NCBI GenBank assembly: GCA_029881175.1
Contig: JAOUNC010000239.1
Span: forward strand, 1-5,158
Source: Nitrospirota bacterium
GTDB lineage: Bacteria > Nitrospirota > Nitrospiria > Nitrospirales > UBA8639
Length of the DNA: 5,158 nt
Direction: 5' to 3'
Every line of letters begins with the position of its first letter. The first letter of the stretch is position 1. Below the pieces are notes generated by a model that searched no databases, was not told where the DNA came from, and saw nothing but the letters and a program-made list of their open reading frames with translations. Both the position numbers and the translations under genes were made by a program. This document shows, piece after piece, positions 1-5,158 of the stretch.

Positions 1-32
1 TTGAGTTTGTTGATTCAAATGGGACCGGCAGG

Positions 33-54
33 AGACAATGAGAGGTGATTGTCT
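33..54. repeat. Perfect 7-bp inverted repeat in upstream intergenic DNA
   Basis: AGACAAT at 33-39 is the exact reverse complement of ATTGTCT at 48-54, with an 8-base loop between them. A G.T pair can extend the stem by one step. No T-run follows, so it is not a standard intrinsic terminator. It could be a regulator site or an RNA hairpin near the end of an upstream gene. The function is unknown. Confidence 0.4.
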
Positions 55-56
55 TG

Positions 57-195
57 TCAGGCAGGTTATTCCAAGTGAAGAGACATTCATGAAAATTACA
101 TAAAATTATGAAGAGGCCCTTAAACCAAGCAACTTTAGCATAGGTAAAAAAAACAATTCAAGCCTATAGTTGTGGTTTTTTCTAATCCTGCCTGA
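57..195. repeat. Long-spaced 9-bp inverted repeat enclosing 121 bases
   Basis: TCAGGCAGG at 57-65 is perfectly complementary to CCTGCCTGA at 187-195. The enclosed segment is AT-rich and holds a second possible stem (130-172). If transcribed, it could fold as a closed domain of about 139 nucleotides with a GC-rich basal helix. No known RNA family is recognised. The pairing could be chance, so confidence in function is low. Confidence 0.3.
130..181 (+). terminator. Possible weak intrinsic terminator
   Basis: CAACT (130-134) and ATAGG (140-144) can pair with CCTAT (163-167) and AGTTG (168-172). This makes a 10-bp stem with a 5-base bulge and an 18-base A-rich loop. Six Ts follow at 176-181. The bulge, long loop and AT-rich stem make it weak. 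It would end transcription of a gene lying to the left of the window, or of an RNA encoded in this gap. Confidence 0.25.
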
Positions 196-205
196 GCCTT
201 TGATA

Positions 206-240
206 AATTCTCTGTGCGGATTTCCTGAAAGAAGAGAATT
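206..240. repeat. Perfect 8-bp inverted repeat upstream of the ProA-like promoter
   Basis: AATTCTCT at 206-213 and AGAGAATT at 233-240 are exact reverse complements separated by 19 bases. The element ends 20 bases before the -35 box at 260, so it could be an upstream activator or repressor site or a hairpin. There is no direct evidence for a function. Confidence 0.35.
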
Positions 241-259
241 GTTCAATCCAAGCATGGTT

Positions 260-288
260 TTGACTCTATGAGACCTCATGGCTATAGT
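260..288 (+). promoter_or_regulatory. Sigma-70-type promoter of the ProA-like gene
   Basis: The -35 box TTGACT (260-265) and -10 box TATAGT (283-288) each match consensus at five of six positions and are separated by the optimal 17 bases. Transcription would start near 295, giving a leader of about 37 nucleotides before the ATG at 332. The spacer contains the perfect dyad ATGAG-AC-CTCAT (268-279), a plausible operator position. The promoter covers the in-frame ATG at 278, so that codon would not be in the transcript and cannot be the start. Confidence 0.6.
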
Positions 289-317
289 CAATCCGCTTTT
301 TCATTTTTTCTGTCATC

Positions 318-323
318 AAGGAG
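318..323 (+). promoter_or_regulatory. Shine-Dalgarno site fixing the ProA-like start
   Basis: AAGGAG lies 8 bases before the ATG at 332. It selects this start over the upstream in-frame ATG at 278, which overlaps the promoter and would add 18 residues with no counterpart in the ProA family. Confidence 0.7.
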
Positions 324-331
324 TACACAAG

Positions 332-1687
332 ATGGTCGAGGTGCCCTTAAAGCTCTACATGCAAGAATTGTTGAAGCAGGCCAAGGCTCGGGCGCGTCCT
401 ATGGCTTCTTTAACATCCCAGCAGAAGAATCAAGCCTTGCAGGCCATGGCTGACGCCTTAGAAGCCCAATCAGCAGATATCCTTGAGGCCAATGAGCAGG
501 ATCTTGAGTTGATTTCCAAGGTGGGTGACAAGCAAATTCATCGACATGCGGTCGAACGGATTCGGATCACACCAGAAACCATCCAGCTTATGGTGGACCG
601 GCTCCTCGATTATCTGGCATGCCCTGATCCCGTTGGAGAGATGAACAAGGCTTGGATGACGCCAGACGGTCTCCAGGTCCATATGGTGAGGGCTCCAATT
701 GGGGTGTTAGGAGTGATTACCGATCTGGGACCAATTTTAACTGTTGAATCATTCGGTATGTGTCTGAAAACGAATAACGTGTGTGTGTTTCGTGGTGGGG
801 CTGAATGGATGCATACGAACCTGGCTCTGTCTCGGTGCCTGCAGGAGGCAGCCGTGGGACAAGGCGTGCCTGAGGGAGCATTAGTGTTTCTGGATCGAGG
901 AGCTCCTGAGGCGGCATTGGAAATGGCCCGACAGCCGCAGTATGTTCAGGCGGTGATTCCACGAGGAAGAGCGAGTTTGCGAAATGGGATTGTCGAACAT
1001 GCCAGAGTGCCAGTGATTGGTTTTGATGGTGGGCTTTGCCATGTTTATGTTGATGAGGATGTCGATATTCCCTTAGCACAGACAATTGCCGTGAACGCCA
1101 AAGTTCAATCGCCGACAGAGGCCAATTCCATGGATACGCTCCTTGTGCATCAGGCTGCTTCCCGGCATTTACTGCCTGGCTTAACTCGAAGATTGCTCCA
1201 GGAATATCGTGTCGTGTTACATGGATGTCCTAAAACGGTTTCGATGTTAGGGGTCCTAGCGATGACCGGGCATTTAGGCATTAAAGATGCCGAGGAATCT
1301 GATTGGGATAAAAAATTCCAGTCTCTGACCCTGAATATTAAAGTGGTCAAAGACCGTCAAGAAGCCTTAGATCATATTGCCAAATATTCCCCGGGGCATA
1401 CGGATACTATTGTGACGCGAGACTATGATTTTGCCATGCAGTTTGCTCGAGAAGTTGATTCAAGTGCGGTGTTGGTTAACGCCTCAACCCGTCTTCATGA
1501 AGGAGAGTCGTTGGGCTTAGGGCCTGATCTGGGCGGCAACAGCAGGCGTCTGCATGCGCGAGGACCCTTGACCCTTTCCAAGTTGACGATTGAAAAATAC
1601 ATGGTGCTTGGAACAGGGCAACTTCGACATCCCCATCCCATTCCGCAGGAATACCAGGATGCGATGATGTTGTCATCGAAATTTTAA
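332..1687 (+). CDS. proA: ProA-family (glutamate-5-semialdehyde dehydrogenase) homologue lacking the catalytic cysteine
   Basis: This 451-residue protein belongs to the ProA branch of the aldehyde dehydrogenase superfamily. True ProA reduces gamma-glutamyl phosphate to glutamate-5-semialdehyde with NADPH in cytosolic proline synthesis. Visible family marks are LCLKxxN-like MCLKTNN (143-149), RGG (154-156), IPRG (209-212), CHVYVDE (236-242), VNAK (254-257), EVDSSAVLVNASTR (374-387) and LHARGP (407-412). The ProA signature at 339-360 matches at all but one position (Pro354 for Ser/Thr). The usual PSxCN catalytic segment reads PTEAN, so Ala264 replaces the nucleophilic cysteine. The YEARPN segment reads TDLGPI (130-135), RGGKE reads RGGAE, and GAEIGISTQK reads PDLGGNSRRL. 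The protein exceeds the usual length of about 417 through extra residues at both ends. The reading frame is intact and has a good promoter and ribosome site, so it is not an obvious pseudogene. Family membership is firm. Loss of dehydrogenase activity is inferred, and the actual role is unknown. Confidence 0.85.
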   Translation: MVEVPLKLYMQELLKQAKARARPMASLTSQQKNQALQAMADALEAQSADILEANEQDLELISKVGDKQIHRHAVERIRITPETIQLMVDRLLDYLACPDPVGEMNKAWMTPDGLQVHMVRAPIGVLGVITDLGPILTVESFGMCLKTNNVCVFRGGAEWMHTNLALSRCLQEAAVGQGVPEGALVFLDRGAPEAALEMARQPQYVQAVIPRGRASLRNGIVEHARVPVIGFDGGLCHVYVDEDVDIPLAQTIAVNAKVQSPTEANSMDTLLVHQAASRHLLPGLTRRLLQEYRVVLHGCPKTVSMLGVLAMTGHLGIKDAEESDWDKKFQSLTLNIKVVKDRQEALDHIAKYSPGHTDTIVTRDYDFAMQFAREVDSSAVLVNASTRLHEGESLGLGPDLGGNSRRLHARGPLTLSKLTIEKYMVLGTGQLRHPHPIPQEYQDAMMLSSKF

Positions 1688-1802
1688 TCGAGACCATTCT
1701 CAAGCTTTTGAATAGGTTTCTTTGTGTGGGCCTTCCGCATGTTCCTGGTTGAATGTTGAAACGGTAAGGGTTTTTGATTCGACCTCTTCAAGCAGATTTA
1801 CG

Positions 1803-3311
1803 ATGGACGATGAAGGGAAAATCCGTCAATCACTGAATGAGACGCTCATTGGATATTTGGATTCTTGGGGTTTGCGAGAATTTCATGATGAAGCGTCATA
1901 TTATCAATGGCAGCAGGCCTCCTTATCTCAGCAGGACATACGTGATTTACAGTTATTGGTTGAACAACGCCAAGGTGGGGAGGACGCCCTTGCGGATATT
2001 CGTTTCTATGATTTGTTAGCCCAGCCCTCCCTTCTTCCTATTCTGTACTCCCAACGTTTCGACTACTTTTTACAACTCGGATTGCTTCTTCTCCCCAGAC
2101 TTTCTTCGGCAGAACATGTTTTAGATTTTGGCTGTGGTGTGGGAATCCTTACCTTGTTGTATGCACAGCACAATCCAACAATTCAATTTACGGGAATTGA
2201 TCGATCTGTCAGATCCATTGAGGTCGCAAGATGTGAGGCGGAAAAGCGGAAAATTTCGAATGTGAAATTTGAAGTGATTCCGCCGTCTGGTTTTGCCATA
2301 TCGGGCTTTTATGACTGTATTCTTTCGACGCAGGCCTTGTTCCAATCCGAACAGTCGGCGGGATTGCCTAGCAAAAATTGGCGAACGTTTGAGCGAACGA
2401 CGGATCCTGCACTTCAAGAGCATCTAGAAGTTCGGACAGGTCTCCACATGCGTTTGGATGCGTTGCTGAAGGTGTTATCACCTAGGGGGCGATTGTTATG
2501 CTTTGAGAAAACCTGGAATCTTGGTCGGCGGATCTTGTTTCAACGGGCGTTAAGTACGCGAGGGCTTTTCCCTCTTTGTGAACCTGTTTCCTGTGCCTAT
2601 CACGAGCTGGGTGAGATGAAAAGTGATGGCCCGGTCTATGAAGTATCTCGTGTACCTCTCACTGATCCTCTTCTCTGGGATGAAGCTCCCTATCCTTGCG
2701 ATGGAGAAACGTTATATCGATGTGTGGGGACCAGGGCAAAGCACATGGCCGTAGCATTGGGAATGAGTCGGTCTCAGTCGGAGGTCAGGGGGCAGCATGC
2801 CACATTGGGACGATGGACCTTTCGCCTTGGTGTGTGGGAGCACGTGCTTGCCTGGGGTTGGTGTGAGACGGCTTCAGGTTTTCATGGGGTTGTGCTCGGA
2901 AGTGTGCAGGAGCAGCATCTTCTTTTGCAGTTGGTTAAGAACATCAGCCTTCTATCGGATTTGGAGTTTGAAGAATGTGTTCAAGATTGTTGGGGAACAG
3001 TTCTTGACGTCAGGCAGAATGATTCAATGCCAGGCTATGAAAATCATTTCCCTTCAGCTCAGGTCATCTATCAGGCGCTTCCCTCTAAGATGATTCAACG
3101 AGAAGCCACGTTTGCCGATGATGAAGGGAAGGAAATGCATATTGAAATTGGGACGACCATGATTTTGACGTATTTCTATTGGGCCAATACCTTTGATCAG
3201 CGCCAGCTCGTTCTTATGGATGAGAAGGGCGCTCCTACCTTATGCCAATATTATCAAGAGTCTCTTGATGAAGCTCACCGTTCTTCTCAAGAAATCTTGC
3301 CGGCTCCTTAA
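1803..3311 (+). CDS. Class I SAM-dependent methyltransferase-domain protein, large, substrate unknown
   Basis: This is a predicted cytosolic protein of 502 residues. The Rossmann methyltransferase core has motif I VLDFGCGVG (106-114), the acidic ribose-binding position in GIDRS (Asp133), a motif-II-like strand FYDCILST (169-176), and a post-core strand LLKVLSPRGRLLCFEK (221-236). An N-terminal helical part of about 100 residues precedes the core. The C-terminal part (about 300-502) is not part of a minimal methyltransferase and contains a Trp-rich stretch (338-354) and a hydrophobic segment near 446-463 followed by DQRQLVLMDEKG. I do not recognise its fold. I chose the ATG at 1803, preceded by AAGCAG at 1790-1795 with a 7-base spacer. 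Upstream in-frame TTG codons at 1722 and 1749 would add Ser-rich sequence of no clear structure. The gene is co-directional with the ProA-like gene and 115 bases downstream, with no clear promoter or terminator between, so co-transcription is possible. Confidence 0.75.
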   Translation: MDDEGKIRQSLNETLIGYLDSWGLREFHDEASYYQWQQASLSQQDIRDLQLLVEQRQGGEDALADIRFYDLLAQPSLLPILYSQRFDYFLQLGLLLLPRLSSAEHVLDFGCGVGILTLLYAQHNPTIQFTGIDRSVRSIEVARCEAEKRKISNVKFEVIPPSGFAISGFYDCILSTQALFQSEQSAGLPSKNWRTFERTTDPALQEHLEVRTGLHMRLDALLKVLSPRGRLLCFEKTWNLGRRILFQRALSTRGLFPLCEPVSCAYHELGEMKSDGPVYEVSRVPLTDPLLWDEAPYPCDGETLYRCVGTRAKHMAVALGMSRSQSEVRGQHATLGRWTFRLGVWEHVLAWGWCETASGFHGVVLGSVQEQHLLLQLVKNISLLSDLEFEECVQDCWGTVLDVRQNDSMPGYENHFPSAQVIYQALPSKMIQREATFADDEGKEMHIEIGTTMILTYFYWANTFDQRQLVLMDEKGAPTLCQYYQESLDEAHRSSQEILPAP

Positions 3312-3330
3312 ATTCTCAAGCCATCTGCAG

Positions 3331-3648
3331 TTATTGGGTGATCAGAAATTGAACCGGGCGATGCTGTGATTGGGCATAGCAGGCTACGGTGTTGTAGGTA
3401 TCTTGTTGTACGCTGGCTGTCACATGTGCCCATTCTGGTGGAAGGCCGATGGTCAATAGTTTGCCGTTATCATGAATGCTCGTAATGGTTCCTCTCTTTA
3501 ACGCCTCCATGAGTTGATCGCCCTCCCCATGACCAGAACAGACTGGCCCAGATGAGGCCGTCACCGATGAAGTTTGTTGCGGGTATTTAATTGAAACGGT
3601 TCCGGCCCAGAGAAATAGGCCTAAGATGAAGAATAGAGTAACACGCAT
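3331..3648 (-). CDS. Small exported protein of unknown function
   Basis: This 105-residue protein begins with one basic residue and a hydrophobic stretch (about residues 4-20, LFFILGLFLWAG). That fits a Sec signal peptide or a single N-terminal anchor, so the rest should be outside the cytoplasmic membrane. The mature part has two cysteines (Cys37 in GPVCSG and Cys90 in VACYAQ) that could form a disulfide. A compact region, GTITSIHDNGKLLTIGLPPEW (53-73), looks beta-rich. I recognise no family. The start at 3648 is supported by AAGGAGG on the minus strand (3656-3662) with a 7-base spacer. The gene converges with the methyltransferase gene, leaving 19 bases between stops and no clear terminator hairpin. 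Its ribosome site lies within an inverted repeat, suggesting control at the leader. Confidence 0.7.
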   Translation of the reverse strand: MRVTLFFILGLFLWAGTVSIKYPQQTSSVTASSGPVCSGHGEGDQLMEALKRGTITSIHDNGKLLTIGLPPEWAHVTASVQQDTYNTVACYAQSQHRPVQFLITQ

Positions 3649-3690
3649 AAAAAGGCCTCCTTGAATGTAGAAAATAGTGTGGAGGAGGCC
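3649..3690 (-). promoter_or_regulatory. Leader hairpin covering the small gene's ribosome binding site (possible attenuator)
   Basis: Read on the minus strand, GGCCTCCT (3690-3683) and AGGAGGCC (3661-3654) form a perfect 8-bp, GC-rich inverted repeat with a 21-base AT-rich loop. The second arm contains most of the AAGGAGG ribosome site of the 105-residue gene and is followed at once by TTTTT (3653-3649) and then the ATG. The folded form would hide the ribosome site. It also has the shape of an intrinsic terminator, so it could act at either level. The pairing is visible; the regulatory role is inferred. Confidence 0.45.
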
Positions 3691-4064
3691 AAGAGAACCC
3701 GTAAATACCTCAAATGGATTGCCATAAATCTATTAAAAGACAAGGAGTTATGGTTTCTGGTGGAAAGTAGAGCGTGAGAGCAGAGACAACGCACCATCTC
3801 ATCAGGGATGGAACCACAAGGACGGAGAGGTTTATTCCTTAAAGATGCCAGGCATCATTTCCGAGAAGGTGAACGATATTGTGAAGTCTTTTTGGTGGGT
3901 AGATATTGCTCACGATTCATTGAATTTGGAGCAAATCACTTTCCAGGCAAGATCGAGGTTGGGATGATGAGTCAGCGGGAACGAATCAAGAATGGCCTTA
4001 GTGAGGCAAGTGAGTCTTGCAGGTCGCCAGGCTGATGGAAAAATTTTTTGAGTGGTATCAGGAA
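3691..4064. other. Intergenic region without a convincing gene
   Basis: This stretch must hold the promoters of the divergent small gene and the kinase gene, but I see no near-consensus promoter. Short dyads are present: CCATAA (3722-3727) with TTATGG (3748-3753), GATGCC-A-GGCATC (3844-3856), and TTGCTC (3906-3911) with GAGCAA (3929-3934). A poor promoter candidate lies on the plus strand (TTGTGA at 3879, a 17-base gap, then GATATT). A 75-codon open frame (3808-4035) lacks a usable ribosome site. An A5T6 tract lies at about 4039-4049, just before the kinase gene. Confidence 0.5.
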
Positions 4065-4070
4065 AAGGAG
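4065..4070 (+). promoter_or_regulatory. Shine-Dalgarno site of the histidine kinase gene
   Basis: AAGGAG lies 6 bases before the ATG at 4077 and supports that start, which also places the first membrane helix right after a short N-terminal segment. Confidence 0.65.
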
Positions 4071-4076
4071 TCCTGA

Positions 4077-5042
4077 ATGGAAGTGGAATCAATTGGGTTG
4101 TGGGTATTAATCGGCACGTGTTGCCTGCATTGGGGCACGGTTGCCATCTTGATTCGCCGAGTACGTGAAACGGAAAAGCCGTTAGCTTGGAATCTCTTAG
4201 GCTTGGCCGTCAGCGTTCTGGCCATGCAACAGAGCTATGGCCTCTCCCTTCAATTCACCGAATTAAATCCACCCACCCTTAGCCTGCTGAAGGAAATACT
4301 TGGCTTGCTTGTCGCAGGCTTAATGTTGGGGGGCATTATGATGCTCTCTCCCATACTGAAAATCCTACAACGAAACAAAGAATTGTTAGAGGTCATCGAT
4401 GAACGCAATGTCATTATTTGCCAATTTCACGATCGTATTGTTCGAACGTTGAGGCAAGTACAAATTGCCATGGAAGTGGGAAAACCCACAAACTTTATCA
4501 TTGAACAAGTTGCAGAAATGTCAAAAATGCTGCAAGTCTTTTTGGACGATCTTAAAGCAGGCGTGCTTTTAGGGAGTAAATTCAAAATTGCCCTGAAGAC
4601 ACTTGTGGAAGACTTGAATCAGGAAGGGACGTTCCCAATTGATGTCTATGTTGACCAAGCCATTGAGGATTCAATTTCCTATGATCAAGGTGCCGAGCTC
4701 TTACATATTTTGCGTGAAGCGATTCGAAACAGTGTGCAATATTCCCATGCCAAAAATGGAAAGGTCTCGGTCAAGGTTTCAGAAACTCAAATAGTGCTGG
4801 ATGTTTCTGATAATGGCGTAGGGTTTGAATTTGACCTTGTAGGAGCTCAGGGGCATGGGTTGGGGAAGATGGCTCTCCGGGCCAAAGAAATCGGGGCTCG
4901 ACTGAAGGTTAACAGTCGGCCTGCTAAAGGTACGACCATCGTGATCGAATTGCCCCGAAAAGCACAAGCCTCTAATGCCACTTATTCGGTTTCATCTTCC
5001 GCATCTTCTAGTGAGAAAGCTAAAAAAGTTCCTGTAAGCTAA
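4077..5042 (+). CDS. Membrane-anchored sensor histidine kinase, NarL/NarX (HisKA_3) type
   Basis: This 321-residue protein has three predicted membrane helices (about 7-27, 36-53 and 74-96). The RR.R cluster after the first implies an outside N terminus and a cytoplasmic kinase. There is no separate sensor domain; any signal must be read by the helices or the short loop at 54-73. The dimerisation helix holds the likely phospho-acceptor His118 in QFHDRI, aligned with the ELHDxxxQ motif of HisKA_3 kinases. The ATPase domain has an N box REAIRNSVQYSHA (Glu214, Asn218), a G1 box DNGVG (245-249) and a G2 box GHGLG (259-263), followed by the usual MALRAKEIGARL helix. Arg123 stands where the family has the phosphatase-associated Gln of DxxxQ. 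A Ser-rich, then Lys-rich tail (about 298-318) follows the ATPase fold. It probably phosphorylates a LuxR-type regulator, possibly the next gene, 39 bases downstream. Confidence 0.85.
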   Translation: MEVESIGLWVLIGTCCLHWGTVAILIRRVRETEKPLAWNLLGLAVSVLAMQQSYGLSLQFTELNPPTLSLLKEILGLLVAGLMLGGIMMLSPILKILQRNKELLEVIDERNVIICQFHDRIVRTLRQVQIAMEVGKPTNFIIEQVAEMSKMLQVFLDDLKAGVLLGSKFKIALKTLVEDLNQEGTFPIDVYVDQAIEDSISYDQGAELLHILREAIRNSVQYSHAKNGKVSVKVSETQIVLDVSDNGVGFEFDLVGAQGHGLGKMALRAKEIGARLKVNSRPAKGTTIVIELPRKAQASNATYSVSSSASSSEKAKKVPVS

Positions 5043-5070
5043 TGCTCTCTTTAAAACGGGTGGGCAATCG

Positions 5071-5075
5071 GGAGG
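5071..5075 (+). promoter_or_regulatory. Shine-Dalgarno site of the partial downstream gene
   Basis: GGAGG lies 6 bases before the ATG at 5082. A second in-frame ATG at 5088 would be 12 bases away, so 5082 is preferred. Confidence 0.6.
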
Positions 5076-5081
5076 TGGATT

Positions 5082-5158
5082 ATGCCAATGTCTGAAATAT
5101 ATTCTGCGCCCTCGCTAAGGTCTCAGTCTAAGGTGCCGGCAAGAAAAATCCAACATGG
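5082..5158 (+). CDS. 5' end of a gene, possibly the cognate response regulator (partial)
   Basis: The frame starts at an ATG with a good ribosome site and stays open to the window end, giving 25 complete codons. The peptide begins MPMSEIYSAP and is polar, basic and Ser-rich, with no recognisable domain yet. It starts 39 bases after the kinase stop with no terminator between, so co-transcription is likely. Kinases of this type are commonly encoded next to a receiver-plus-LuxR-helix-turn-helix regulator, and a short polar leader before the receiver domain would fit. That identity is inferred from position only. Confidence 0.5.
   Translation, partial: MPMSEIYSAPSLRSQSKVPARKIQH

Noticed and set aside
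1..48. Short open stretch at the left edge as the end of an upstream gene
   Set aside because: Plus-strand frames 1 and 3 are open for only 12-15 codons from the edge and neither shows a recognisable C-terminus, so no gene end can be assigned.
106..291. 61-codon minus-strand frame in the upstream region
   Set aside because: It runs through the promoter and inverted repeats, with basic, low-information sequence and no supporting ribosome site.
278..331. 18-residue N-terminal extension of the ProA-like protein from the ATG at 278
   Set aside because: The codon lies within the promoter (260-288), has no ribosome site, and the added residues have no counterpart in ProA. The ATG at 332 has AAGGAG at the right distance.
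717..1085. 122-codon minus-strand frame within the ProA-like gene
   Set aside because: It is the antisense shadow of a gene with clear family motifs; its own translation shows no domain and it has no ribosome site of note.
1690..1701. GAGA-CCAT-TCTC mini-hairpin after the ProA-like stop codon as a terminator
   Set aside because: Only four base pairs and no T-run directly after it; too weak to call.
1722..1802. TTG-initiated 27-residue extension of the methyltransferase protein
   Set aside because: The site before TTG 1722 is weak (AATAGG, 5-base gap) and the extension looks non-structural. ATG 1803 with AAGCAG is better, though neither ribosome site is strong.
3808..4035. 75-codon open frame on the plus strand, starting MEPQGRRG
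   Set aside because: No ribosome site at a usable distance, no recognisable domain, Arg- and Cys-rich composition unlike its neighbours, and it lies in a region that should hold promoters. It could be real but cannot be supported.
3910..4092. 60-codon open frame on the minus strand
   Set aside because: It overlaps the start and ribosome site of the well-supported kinase gene on the other strand and shows no protein features.

Overview
The window is bacterial, with compact genes, Shine-Dalgarno-led starts and a near-consensus sigma-70 promoter. Base composition is balanced to slightly AT-rich. The small exported protein and the three-helix sensor kinase suggest a Gram-negative cell. A Nitrospira-like (Nitrospirota) source is my guess from overall style only; nothing here proves it.

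Layout. (1) Positions 1-259 carry no convincing gene but hold several inverted repeats. (2) A promoter at 260-288 drives a ProA-family gene (332-1687). The protein keeps the family scaffold and C-terminal signature but has alanine in place of the catalytic cysteine, plus other motif changes. (3) On the same strand, 115 bases later, lies a 502-residue protein (1803-3311) with a class I SAM-dependent methyltransferase core and a C-terminal part I do not recognise. (4) Converging on it, with a 19-base gap, is a small exported protein on the minus strand (3331-3648). Its ribosome binding site lies inside one arm of a perfect inverted repeat that is followed by a T-run. (5) A 428-base gap (3649-4076) has short dyads but no gene I trust. 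(6) A membrane-anchored NarL/NarX-type histidine kinase (4077-5042) is followed 39 bases later by the start of another gene (5082 to the window end), plausibly its response regulator.

How the genes relate. The ProA-like protein and the methyltransferase are co-directional and may be co-transcribed, but no shared pathway is visible. No proB lies beside the ProA-like gene, which together with the lost cysteine argues against a simple proline-biosynthesis role. The kinase and the partial gene look like a separate two-component operon. The most unusual points are the apparently dead ProA homologue, the kinase lacking the phosphatase glutamine of its family, and the hairpin over the small gene's start.
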